Below, piece after piece: positions 23,021 through 30,522 of a DNA stretch of 64,000 nt (positions within the stretch are counted from its first letter, which is position 1; every line of letters begins with the position of its first letter). Origin of the DNA: Vagococcus silagei. GTDB taxonomy: Bacteria > Bacillota > Bacilli > Lactobacillales > Vagococcaceae. The position numbers and the translations under genes are program-made. Where the stretch lies: the NCBI RefSeq assembly GCF_004795745.1, contig NZ_SDGV01000015.1:1-64000 (forward strand). The letters are read 5' to 3'. The notes under the pieces were generated by a model. The model was not told where the DNA came from and searched no databases. It saw only the letters and a list, made by a program, of their open reading frames with translations.

Positions 23021-24262
23021 ATGAAATTAGACAAAAAGAAAACCATTTTAGTTGGGATAGCGTTTCTGACAATTTCTGCCTTTTGGCAATTATATGACTT
23101 TGTTGTCCCTTTAATGTTGAGGCAGGAATTTGGTATAAGTGATACGATTTCAGGAATTGTGATGTCATTGGATAATGTTTTGGCGCTCTTTCTTTTACCA
23201 TTTTTCGGTGCTTTATCTGATCGCTCTCTTTCTCGTTTTGGTAAAAGAATGCCCTATATTTTTGTAGGAACGCTTTTTGTTTCGGTGGGTATGTTTTTAT
23301 TACCTTTGGCTGCGAAAATAAAAAATCTCCCATTACTTGTCGTTTCTTTGGGTATTGTCTTAATTTTTATGTCAGTTTATCGTTCTCCTTCAGTGGCCTT
23401 GATGCCTGATATTACGATCAAACCACTTCGTTCGGAAGGGAATGCTGTCATTAATTTGATGGGTGCGATTGGCGGTGTTTTTACACTTGTAGGGTTATCT
23501 TTATTTGATCCGTTAAAAGTGGGTTACTATCCCATTTTTATACTAGTTGCTGGCTTAATGCTTTTAGGTCTAGCAATTATGATTGTCACAGTTAAAGAAA
23601 ATCAATGGGCACAACAAATGCTAGATGATATGCGGCATTTTAATATTGTCGAAATTGAGGATGATCCAAATACTAATTCATTGCCTAAAGAGGTGAAGCG
23701 ATCATTGTGGTTTATATTAGCATCGATTTCATTTTGGTATATGGGATACAATGCTGTGACGACAGCATTTTCAAGGTATGCAACCCTTCAAATAGGTTTG
23801 ACGGGGAGAGAAGCATCATTTGTTTTACTTTTTGCGAATGTTGGTGCGATTGTTTCTTTTATTCCGATTGGCATTTTTTCTTCTAAATTTGGCCGCAAAT
23901 TTACAATTCGAGCAGGTGTCTGTTTGTTAGGTTTGGTCTTTTTGACGGCAACGTTTTATCATCAGTTTTCACCACTTATTTATCTTAATTTTGTTTTAGC
24001 TGGGGTAGCGTGGGCCGCGATTAATGTAAATTCATTGCCAATGGTACTTGAAATGGCAGACTCAAATGAAGTCGGAAAATTCACTGGTCTATATTATACA
24101 TTTTCCATGGCCGCACAAATTGTCACCCCTATTTTTTCAGGCCTCTTATTTGATGTCTTTAGTTATCGTGTGCTATTCCCTTACGCAACGTTTTTCGTTG
24201 TCTTATCTTTTATAACAATGAGTCAAGTTAAACATGGGGATGTTGTTTTAGAGAAAGAGTAG
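23021..24262 (+). CDS. MFS transporter
   Basis: Twelve-helix permease of 413 aa. A major facilitator signature between helices 2 and 3 (FGALSDRSLSRFGKRMPYIFVG) carries the extra 'GKRMPYI' typical of glycoside-cation symporter (GPH)-like and SLC45-like members, suggesting a sugar or glycoside substrate. The central cytoplasmic loop lies near residues 195-230. It is flanked by an AGGAGGGTATGTGAC start site. Substrate not assigned. Confidence 0.82.
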   Translation: MKLDKKKTILVGIAFLTISAFWQLYDFVVPLMLRQEFGISDTISGIVMSLDNVLALFLLPFFGALSDRSLSRFGKRMPYIFVGTLFVSVGMFLLPLAAKIKNLPLLVVSLGIVLIFMSVYRSPSVALMPDITIKPLRSEGNAVINLMGAIGGVFTLVGLSLFDPLKVGYYPIFILVAGLMLLGLAIMIVTVKENQWAQQMLDDMRHFNIVEIEDDPNTNSLPKEVKRSLWFILASISFWYMGYNAVTTAFSRYATLQIGLTGREASFVLLFANVGAIVSFIPIGIFSSKFGRKFTIRAGVCLLGLVFLTATFYHQFSPLIYLNFVLAGVAWAAINVNSLPMVLEMADSNEVGKFTGLYYTFSMAAQIVTPIFSGLLFDVFSYRVLFPYATFFVVLSFITMSQVKHGDVVLEKE

Positions 24263-24312
24263 TTATATCAATTTTTGTTGAATTTTTATGAAAAGAAAGT
24301 GAGGTTTTTTTA

Positions 24313-25011
24313 ATGAGAGTAACCTATCATGGTCATTCAGTTGTTAGTATTGAAAGTAATCAAGGTGTACGACTAATCATCGATCCATTTATTACTGGGA
24401 ATCCACTCACAGATTTAAAAGTTGAAGATGTCGAAGTGGATTATATCTTAGTCACACATGGTCATAATGATCATATTGGTGACACAGTTGAACTTGCACT
24501 TCAGACGCAAGCGACTGTGATTGCGATTCCAGAAATCATTCAATTTGTGGATCAACAAGGTGTTGTAAATCAACACGGAATGAATATTGGAGGTCAGTAT
24601 AAGTTTCCATTCGGTACGGTTAAAATGGTGTTTGCGCAACATAGCTCTGGTTATGATAATGGTCAAGAGATGGTTTATCTAGGTGAACCGGTAGGGTTTG
24701 TGATTCAAATGGATGGCTATACTCTGTATCATGCTGGAGATACCGCCTATTTTAGTGACTTAAAAATATTGCGTGAAGATTTTGATATTGATGTCGCCTT
24801 TTTACCAATTGGCGATAATTTTACGATGGGATTAAGAGATGCAGCTAAAGCAAGTGATTTAATTCAAGCTAAAACAGTCGTTCCAATGCACTACAATACC
24901 TTCCCTGTAATCACACAAGATCCAGAAGAATTTATAAAATTGTTACCAGATGGGGTAGGGCAAGTATTGAAAGTTGGTCAAGCGATGCAATTTATAAAAA
25001 ATGAGAAATAA
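24313..25011 (+). CDS. UPF0173 metal-dependent hydrolase (YtkL type)
   Basis: Metallo-beta-lactamase fold protein of 232 aa. Metal ligands are visible in THGHNDHIGD (residues about 52-61), HSSGYD, YHAGDTAYF and PMHYNTFP, matching the UPF0173 family. The substrate is unknown. It starts 50 nt after the MFS gene with no terminator, so it may share its transcript. Confidence 0.9.
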   Translation: MRVTYHGHSVVSIESNQGVRLIIDPFITGNPLTDLKVEDVEVDYILVTHGHNDHIGDTVELALQTQATVIAIPEIIQFVDQQGVVNQHGMNIGGQYKFPFGTVKMVFAQHSSGYDNGQEMVYLGEPVGFVIQMDGYTLYHAGDTAYFSDLKILREDFDIDVAFLPIGDNFTMGLRDAAKASDLIQAKTVVPMHYNTFPVITQDPEEFIKLLPDGVGQVLKVGQAMQFIKNEK

Positions 25012-25059
25012 CAAAATAGTATTAAAATAACCTTATAATTGAAATGTGATTTAAAAAAC

Positions 25060-25084
25060 ATGTGATAATGAAGAAGTATCACAT
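25060..25084. promoter_or_regulatory. Inverted repeat upstream of the ClC gene
   Basis: ATGTGATA (25060-25067) and TATCACAT (25077-25084) form an 8-bp dyad with 9 nt between. Further TGTGAT half-sites lie at 25045 and 25091. It could be an operator or an RNA hairpin; there is no T-run. The ClC start follows 45 nt later. Confidence 0.4.
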
Positions 25085-25128
25085 AAAATTGTGATCGAAT
25101 AATTAAGTAAAGAGAGGAGTGAGGACGA

Positions 25129-26358
25129 GTGCACTTAATTCAAAAAAAATTTGAATTTATCCTGTATGGCTTAATTTTAAGCACAGTGATTGGTTTTATT
25201 TCTTTTTTATTTTTACGTGTAGAAGCTTTTTTTACAGAATTCTTTTGGGAGAAAACACCGCAAATTATTGGTAAGAGCCCATTTTATTTTTTAGCACTGT
25301 GTTTGATTGGAAGTGGCATTGTCATCTTTCTAAAAAACAAATGGGGCGATTATCCCGAAACGGCGCATGATACAATGAACCGTTTAAAACAAGATAAAAC
25401 ATTGGATTATAGTGATGTATTTAAAGGTCTAGCAATGGCAGCTATTATTTTAATGTTTGGTGCTGGCGTTGGACCAGAGGCCGCATTATTAAGTGCTGTG
25501 ATTTCGTTGTCAATCTGGCAGGCAGATAAATTACGTTTTTTGTTTTTTAATCAAGATGAAATTAATCAGCTACCTTTTCTTGAACGTGCTAAAACAGTCT
25601 TACATCCAACTAAAAATTTTCAAAAATATAGTGAAGAGCTTGCATTAAAGGACGAAACGATTTTAAAGAAAAAGAAATTATTGAATTTATTATTTATTGT
25701 CAATGGTCTTGTGACACTCACGGTTTTGATGAAGTCAACCAATCAACCATCATTCATTACAAAAGTAGGCATGTCATCATGGCATTTTAAAGAACTTTGG
25801 ATTTTTATTCCGATTGTGCTTTTAAGTTTCTTTTGGGCTTATGGCTATCGTTGGCTTAAAATTGTGATTAAGCGTGTTATGGATCAACTCTTACCCAAGA
25901 TGCCACAACGTATTATTTTTGGTGGGTTAATGATTTTTGTATTTAGTCAAACGATGCCAAGCTTACTTCATTCTGGACAAATGAGCATTTCGCCGTTGAT
26001 TGAAACGCGCTCATCAAGTACTTTTATGGTTCTGTTAATTTTAGCCATTATGAAATTAGTTCTTTTACAATTCTGTTTAACAAGTGGTTGGACTGGAGGG
26101 GATATTTTCCCGATTTTCTTTGCAGCTTTACTTGTCGGAGCAGGGATCACGAAGCTCTTCCCAGGTATGGATCCAGTCTTTATTATGGCTATAACAGCCT
26201 CAAGTTTTACAATTAGTATCTTAAATAAAAATCCTATTTTTATTGGCCTTTTTACAGCCTTGTTTTTCCCAATTAATACGCTACCAGTCATTTTGTTAGT
26301 TATTTTAGTTTTTTGGAGTATGAACAAGTATTTTAGAAAGCAAAATCAAATGAGTTAA
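25129..26358 (+). CDS. ClC-family chloride channel/antiporter
   Basis: Integral membrane protein of 409 aa with the ClC fold pattern. The gating glutamate is in GAGVGPEAALLSAV (about residues 108-121) and the second anion-binding block is SGWTGGDIFPIFFAALLVGAG (near residues 318-338). There are many hydrophobic segments. It lacks the C-terminal CBS domains, so it is a minimal bacterial type. The start is GTG 25129 after AGAGGAGTGAGG. Fluoride or chloride transport is possible; the family alone does not decide. Confidence 0.85.
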   Translation: MHLIQKKFEFILYGLILSTVIGFISFLFLRVEAFFTEFFWEKTPQIIGKSPFYFLALCLIGSGIVIFLKNKWGDYPETAHDTMNRLKQDKTLDYSDVFKGLAMAAIILMFGAGVGPEAALLSAVISLSIWQADKLRFLFFNQDEINQLPFLERAKTVLHPTKNFQKYSEELALKDETILKKKKLLNLLFIVNGLVTLTVLMKSTNQPSFITKVGMSSWHFKELWIFIPIVLLSFFWAYGYRWLKIVIKRVMDQLLPKMPQRIIFGGLMIFVFSQTMPSLLHSGQMSISPLIETRSSSTFMVLLILAIMKLVLLQFCLTSGWTGGDIFPIFFAALLVGAGITKLFPGMDPVFIMAITASSFTISILNKNPIFIGLFTALFFPINTLPVILLVILVFWSMNKYFRKQNQMS

Positions 26359-26367
26359 AAATATAGC

Positions 26368-26411
26368 GGAAAAAAAGAGAACGATTTTTTTAAATCATTC
26401 TCTTTTTTTCC
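26368..26411. terminator. Bidirectional terminator
   Basis: GGAAAAAAAGAGAACGATTT pairs with 26392-26411 (one mismatch). The flanking A and T runs stop both the ClC gene and the leftward gene that follows. Confidence 0.85.
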
Positions 26412-26414
26412 TGT

Positions 26415-26960
26415 TTATTTGTTTTTAAACCAACGCTTTTTAGCGCCTTCTTGGGCTTCTTTTTCAGCGTATTTTGCTTCTTCAAGCTCTTCTTCAACAT
26501 CAGATTTTTCGAGTCGTTCCATTTTCCCGTTTAATTGTTCTAAAACGATATCGTCGATATGACCAGTGTTTTCTTCATTACAAATTAGGATGACACCAGT
26601 TTCGCCTTCAGGGATAATTTGAATGGCTTTTTCAAAAATAGACATCGCATTTTTAACTTCTTTAACATCTTGAGATGTGCCAATCATGCTACCTGTAAAC
26701 CAACCAAGTAAGACGCCAAGTGGTCCACCAAGAATACCGACCAGCATACCAATCATACTGCCTTTAAATGTTTTATCATTACCTGTAAAATCAATGAAGT
26801 CTTTTGGTTCTAAGTTATGATTTGAACGATGTTCAATAACTGCCATTTGTTCACCACGAATGTCACCTTTACCGTGAAGTGTTTTTAATTCAGAAAATGC
26901 TTGATATGATTTACTTTCAGTGTCGAAACTCATAATGATTACTTTATCGTTATTTGCCAT
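26415..26960 (-). CDS. Glycine-zipper membrane protein (DUF1269-like)
   Basis: 181 aa. A soluble ferredoxin-like N-terminal part (KVIIMSFDTESKSYQAFSEL) is followed by a glycine-rich hydrophobic pair (GSMIGMLVGILGGPLGVLLGWFTGSMIG, residues about 67-94). A second soluble part follows (TGVILICNEENTGHIDDIVLEQL), then a charged coiled tail. This is the layout of DUF1269/YflT-like stress proteins. GAGGTC lies upstream of the ATG. Function unknown; stress-linked expression is a family expectation only. Confidence 0.7.
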   Translation of the reverse strand: MANNDKVIIMSFDTESKSYQAFSELKTLHGKGDIRGEQMAVIEHRSNHNLEPKDFIDFTGNDKTFKGSMIGMLVGILGGPLGVLLGWFTGSMIGTSQDVKEVKNAMSIFEKAIQIIPEGETGVILICNEENTGHIDDIVLEQLNGKMERLEKSDVEEELEEAKYAEKEAQEGAKKRWFKNK

Positions 26961-26984
26961 TTTTAAAGACCTCCAATTATTTTA

Positions 26985-27334
26985 TTTATATAGGTACTAT
27001 AACGTAGGTTTTTGAAATAATAATGAACAAAATGAGGCCAAATTTTAAAAAATAAGTGAACTGATATTATAAAAATATGACTAAACTTTGTTCAAAGAAA
27101 CAATTTAGTGGCATCACTAATGTTTCTATTGTAGAGTGGAGTTTGCCACATAGTTGCGTCTATTTAATTAATTGTGATTGGCGAGCGGTCTTTTTGACGA
27201 TTGAAAGACAAGAATGTAGTAGATTGTTTTTGAAGGTAACGCTTACACAAATGAAAATTTTCGCGAGAGTTAAAGTTGTGTATCATAAGTAAATCGCTAC
27301 TTTCTAATAGTACTATTGGCACAAATTTTATTAG
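26985..27334. other. Intergenic region without a recognised gene
   Basis: About 350 nt between the divergent DUF1269-like and folT units. Open frames here (for example 27077-27292) have no ribosome site or recognisable protein. Local dyads exist (GTGGCA at 27110 with TGCCAC at 27146; GTCTTT with AAAGAC near 27188-27210). A leftward promoter for the DUF1269-like gene should lie at about 26980-27010. I cannot assign the rest. Confidence 0.4.
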
Positions 27335-27363
27335 TTTAAGTAGATAAATCAAGAAAATAGAAT
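27335..27363 (+). promoter_or_regulatory. folT promoter
   Basis: TTTAAG (27335-27340) and TAGAAT (27358-27363) with 17-nt spacing. The start near 27370 coincides with the first stem of the riboswitch. Confidence 0.55.
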
Positions 27364-27367
27364 AATC

Positions 27368-27472
27368 TGTTGGTTGAGTAGAAACAGTGCGTTAAGTATC
27401 GAAGAATGGGAGGTTGTCTTCGAGCGAAAAGTTATCATAACTTGCGGTGCTGTTTCGCATCTGCTACCACAT
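27368..27472 (+). ncRNA. Tetrahydrofolate (THF) riboswitch aptamer
   Basis: The conserved blocks of the THF aptamer appear in order: GAGTAG (27376-27381), GCGTTAAGT (27389-27397), GGGA (27408-27411), CGAA (27425-27428), GCGGTGC (27444-27450) and CGCATCTGCT (27456-27465). The TGGT/ACCA closing stem is at 27371/27469. It sits exactly upstream of a folate-transporter gene, its usual partner. Folate excess should lower transport. Confidence 0.88.
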
Positions 27473-27476
27473 CAAG

Positions 27477-27515
27477 AAGGTTTTTTCGTGATGCGTAGCG
27501 AAGGAATCTTTTTTT
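27477..27515 (+). terminator. Terminator expression platform of the THF riboswitch
   Basis: AAGGTTTTTTCG (27477-27488) pairs with CGAAGGAATCTT (27499-27510, three G-U) around a 10-nt loop, followed by T residues. The loop holds GATGCG, complementary to CGCATC (27456-27461) of the aptamer, a possible antiterminator contact. Confidence 0.7.
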
Positions 27516-27545
27516 GTGAGTTAAAAGTGAAGGGTCGTATGATGA

Positions 27546-28091
27546 ATGAAAAACAAACTAAGTACGCAAATGTTAACTCTAATGGGGCTATTGATTGCCC
27601 TAATCATTGTTTTATCAAATATTTTAGCAATTGATACACAGTTTTTAAAACTGACTTTCGCCTTTATTCCTAAGATGATTATGGGAATGATTTTTGGACC
27701 GTTTTGGACGGCAGTCGGATCAGTTGTTGCTGATTTAATTGGGAATACAATGTTTGCTAAAGCACCATTTTTCTTTGGTTTTACATTAAATAAAATTTTA
27801 GAAGGTTTGATTTATGGTTACTTCTTTTATAACAAGAAGATTACTTGGAAGAATTGTATTCTTTGTACCGTAACGGTTACAGCTTTGATTAACTTAGGTT
27901 TAACACCACTATGGTTATCAATGCTTTATAATACGCCTTTAAATAGTTGGATTATTTGGGCGCCACGTTTGGTTAAAACGGCTGCAATGTTACCAATTCA
28001 AACAATTGTGATGTATGGCGTTGCAAAAGTTTTACCGATGGAACGCTTAACCCGAAATATTGTCGGCTTCAGACGAACTGAAAGTTGGTAG
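27546..28091 (+). CDS. folT: Folate ECF transporter S component FolT
   Basis: Substrate-binding membrane subunit of an energy-coupling-factor importer for folate. It has 181 aa and about six hydrophobic segments. The ECF S-component region FIPKMIMGMIFGPFWTAVGSVVADLIGNTMF (residues about 38-68) is typical of FolT, and the THF riboswitch upstream supports the substrate. The shared EcfA1/A2/T module is not in this window. ATG 27546 has a modest AGTGAAGGG about 12 nt upstream. Monocistronic, with a terminator after it. Confidence 0.9.
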   Translation: MKNKLSTQMLTLMGLLIALIIVLSNILAIDTQFLKLTFAFIPKMIMGMIFGPFWTAVGSVVADLIGNTMFAKAPFFFGFTLNKILEGLIYGYFFYNKKITWKNCILCTVTVTALINLGLTPLWLSMLYNTPLNSWIIWAPRLVKTAAMLPIQTIVMYGVAKVLPMERLTRNIVGFRRTESW

Positions 28092-28138
28092 AAAAAAGGC
28101 TTGTAAGAAACTAGTGATGGTTTCTTACAAGCTTTTTG
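28092..28138. terminator. Bidirectional terminator between folT and the CDF gene
   Basis: GCTTGTAAGAAAC (28099-28111) pairs with GTTTCTTACAAGC (28120-28132). The CDF gene's TAA stop (28127-28125) lies inside the 3' arm. Confidence 0.88.
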
Positions 28139-29027
28139 GTTTAACTTGGACATCGACATCAAAAATATCGAAATGACTAGTGAGTTCTTTTTCAATGGCA
28201 TCAGCAATTAAACCACCATCACTAACAGTGATCGTGCCGCTCACTTCAATCGTGACATCAACGGCAACAGCATCGCCAAACATTCTTCCTGTGATATCAA
28301 CAATTCGTTCAACTCCTGGAATTTGTTCAATCACGATGAAATAGTTTTTGATTAAGTCGGGATTAAAGCCGTCTGAAAGATGAAAAACGTTGTCTTTCAC
28401 CACGAGATAAGACATACGGGAGAGAATCAGACCTAAAACAGCAGCTGTAAATCCATCAAATAATGGATTTAATTTAACTGCTAAGATAATACCAAATGCT
28501 GTACCAAAGTTCATTAAGGTATCGCTAAATGCGTCCTTCATTAGTGTTTTAACAGAGTTACTTTCGATTTTCTTATAGTGATACTGATTGATTAAGTAAA
28601 TAAGTAACATGATCAAACCAGCGCCAATCGCAACAAAAGCAGGTAACATTGAAGCCTTTCTTTGAGAAATAGCTGCAGCATGACGAATCCCATTAATGCC
28701 ATCAAATACAATATAAGCAGACATTAAAAACATCATAAAGGAACTAAAGAGATTTCCAAGTGTTTCAAATTGTTGATAACCTTTACTATGCGAATGCGAC
28801 GGATTTTTAAGCGAGACTTTAAGTCCAAAAATAATGCCAACTGAAATAATAATACTGGAAAGATTATTAAAACTTGCAGCTAGTAATGCCTTAGAATGAC
28901 TCGTTAAAGCAATGATTAATTCTGCTCCAAAAAGTAGGATGAAGACAAATAAATTGAGATAGGCAATTTTTGTACTTTGCTTGATGCCTTCAAAATATTT
29001 CATACGATTATCTAATGTTGATTTCAT
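28125..29027 (-). CDS. Cation diffusion facilitator (CDF) family transporter
   Basis: Proton-coupled divalent metal exporter, 300 aa, with six predicted helices and a C-terminal cytoplasmic metallochaperone-like domain (about residues 210-295). The landmark DAFSDTLMNFGTA carries the metal-site aspartates of TM5, and NPSHSHSKGYQQFETLGNL is the TM2-TM3 loop. Which metal (Mn, Zn or Fe) is not determined. The promoter carries a dyad shared with the adjacent MarR gene, so the two probably form a metal- or stress-responsive pair. Confidence 0.88.
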   Translation of the reverse strand: MKSTLDNRMKYFEGIKQSTKIAYLNLFVFILLFGAELIIALTSHSKALLAASFNNLSSIIISVGIIFGLKVSLKNPSHSHSKGYQQFETLGNLFSSFMMFLMSAYIVFDGINGIRHAAAISQRKASMLPAFVAIGAGLIMLLIYLINQYHYKKIESNSVKTLMKDAFSDTLMNFGTAFGIILAVKLNPLFDGFTAAVLGLILSRMSYLVVKDNVFHLSDGFNPDLIKNYFIVIEQIPGVERIVDITGRMFGDAVAVDVTIEVSGTITVSDGGLIADAIEKELTSHFDIFDVDVQVKPKSL

Positions 29028-29050
29028 AGATGACCTCCTAAAAAACTATT

Positions 29051-29076
29051 TAGTTAGACTAACTAGTTAAATTATA
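29051..29076 (-). promoter_or_regulatory. CDF promoter with MarR-type operator
   Basis: The minus-strand TATAAT (29076-29071) is followed by TAGTTAGACTAACTA (29051-29065), a dyad. CTAACTAGTTAA (29059-29070) matches 11 of 12 positions of the TTAACYRGTTAA motif that I recall for AdcR/ZitR zinc regulators. The same dyad occurs at the MarR promoter. Confidence 0.6.
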
Positions 29077-29102
29077 ATCAGTTGTCATCAAAAGTCAAGT
29101 CA

Positions 29103-29558
29103 TTAGTTGTCTGAAGTTTGATTATTTTTTTTAGATTCTAAACGATGCTCAATGAGTTGCAACTCATCGAAAAGCACGCGCTTTTGATTTTCGGTTAAAT
29201 CATCGAAAAGGTCTTCGATAAGTGTTGTTGTATCTTGATTGATTGCGTTACGTTTCTTGATTCCTTTTTCGGTTAGGTTTAGAAAGTAGACTCTTAAGTC
29301 TTTAGTATCACGTGTTTTTTCAACATAACCTTCTTCAACTAATTTATTAACTTTAACTGTTGCGGAAGAAGATTTGATATTGTAAAAGGCAGCAATATCT
29401 TTTGCGGTTACATTTTTATGGTCGTTAATATAGTTTAGCGAACGACCAAGTTGTTGCATATCACCTTGTTGGTCGCCGATATAATGAGCCAAGTGATGCA
29501 TGTTACGTGAAATAGAATGTAAAGTCTGGTAAATTTGAAAGTTTAATGTTTGTTCCAT
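29103..29558 (-). CDS. MarR-family transcriptional regulator
   Basis: Winged-helix dimeric repressor, 151 aa. The wHTH spans VTAKDIAAFYNIKSSSATVKVNKLVEEGYVEKTRDTKDLRVYFLNLTEKG (residues about 53-102), flanked by dimerisation helices rich in His/Gln at the N-terminus (HSISRNMHHLAHYIGDQQGD). It is adjacent to and upstream of the CDF exporter gene, and both have the same dyad. ATG 29558 follows AAGGAGGATATTG. The effector is probably a metal or small stress signal (inference). Confidence 0.9.
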   Translation of the reverse strand: MEQTLNFQIYQTLHSISRNMHHLAHYIGDQQGDMQQLGRSLNYINDHKNVTAKDIAAFYNIKSSSATVKVNKLVEEGYVEKTRDTKDLRVYFLNLTEKGIKKRNAINQDTTTLIEDLFDDLTENQKRVLFDELQLIEHRLESKKNNQTSDN

Positions 29559-29573
29559 CAATATCCTCCTTAA

Positions 29574-29592
29574 TAGTTAGTTTAACTAACTA
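29574..29592. promoter_or_regulatory. MarR autoregulatory operator
   Basis: TAGTTAGTTTAACTAACTA, a 19-bp dyad symmetrical about the central T, lies 16 nt upstream of the MarR start codon. Its half-site TAGTTAG recurs at the CDF operator. Confidence 0.65.
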
Positions 29593-29670
29593 AATATAGC
29601 AAGATTTTAACTTTTTTGCTAGTCAAAAACAATAATCCCCTTTGTAAAAGAACTATTTTTTAACTGCAAC

Positions 29671-29713
29671 TAAATAAGACATCTCAACTTTAAAAATTGA
29701 GGTGTCTTATTTA
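29671..29713 (-). terminator. Terminator after the alpha/beta hydrolase
   Basis: A 17-bp stem (29671-29687 with 29697-29713) lies just past the hydrolase stop on the minus strand; the A/T-rich arms serve as the U-run. Confidence 0.7.
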
Positions 29714-29718
29714 ATTAT

Positions 29719-30522
29719 TTAAAGTGACTCTAGCCATTTTGCTAGTTGAGTGAAGACTTTTATGACTTGAGGATTTGTCGTCTCCTTTAGAAAGTCATGC
29801 TCAAGGTCATACACTGCAACAAATTTGTCTTGAGGTGAGCGTTTGAGTGCCTTGCTATAGTAAAAGGGAACTTCCGCATCAGTTGAACTAGCACTACCAA
29901 ACGTTGGTGGTAAATTAAGAATATCTTCTTTTGATAATTTGAATGCTTTTTCGTTATTTTTTACTTGGTAGTAATCTGATAATAATTGTTCTTGTACTGC
30001 ATAATAATATAACAATGAACGTTGTAACGTTGGGTCATCCCAAACTGTTGTTGTCAGATCAAAAGTTTTAATCATGTCAGGTGTGATTTTTTGTGGCACT
30101 AATTCTCGTTTTTGATCAATATTGTCGAGGTCACTGTAGCCATAAAAATTGATCAAAGCTTTTGGTATCGATTCTTTCTGAGCATTTAAGCATTTTGTTA
30201 CAGCTTGCATTAAGTAGCTACCAGCTGAACGGCCGCAAAAAATAAAGGGTTGCTCCTTAATTGTCTGCGTGATGAGCTCTAGACAATCTTGAGTGGCTGT
30301 TGTGATGATATTTTCAAGTGCAGTGTTTGGTGCTAATAAGTAATCGAGTGCAATCACGTTTAAATTGGCATGATGAAAAACCTCTATCAGGGCTTGGGGA
30401 ATATCATGTCTTGAGCCATAAACAAAGCCACCACCGTGAAAATAGATAACGTATTTTGACGATTCTTTAACTGGATATAGTGTTGCTTTTGCGCCTGAGG
30501 TAATCTGGATTTCAGTTGTCAT
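29719..30522 (-). CDS. Alpha/beta hydrolase (esterase/lipase-like)
   Basis: 267 aa serine hydrolase. The oxyanion motif is HGGGF (residues about 29-33), the nucleophile elbow is CGRSAGSYLM, and a plausible catalytic acid and histidine lie near the C-terminus (VYDLEHDF). It belongs to the HSL/BD-FAE-like branch that acts on small esters. Its start overlaps the pucR stop by 4 nt (ATGA), so the two are translationally coupled. A role in the purine/ureide-type catabolism controlled by PucR is possible from context only. Confidence 0.82.
   Translation of the reverse strand: MTTEIQITSGAKATLYPVKESSKYVIYFHGGGFVYGSRHDIPQALIEVFHHANLNVIALDYLLAPNTALENIITTATQDCLELITQTIKEQPFIFCGRSAGSYLMQAVTKCLNAQKESIPKALINFYGYSDLDNIDQKRELVPQKITPDMIKTFDLTTTVWDDPTLQRSLLYYYAVQEQLLSDYYQVKNNEKAFKLSKEDILNLPPTFGSASSTDAEVPFYYSKALKRSPQDKFVAVYDLEHDFLKETTNPQVIKVFTQLAKWLESL

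Noticed and set aside
25968-26327. 119-residue frame antisense to the ClC gene
   Set aside because: Low-complexity Lys/Ile-rich shadow of a membrane protein, without a ribosome site.
27077-27292. 71-residue open frame upstream of folT
   Set aside because: No ribosome site and atypical composition for this genome (many Cys/Trp); probably chance.
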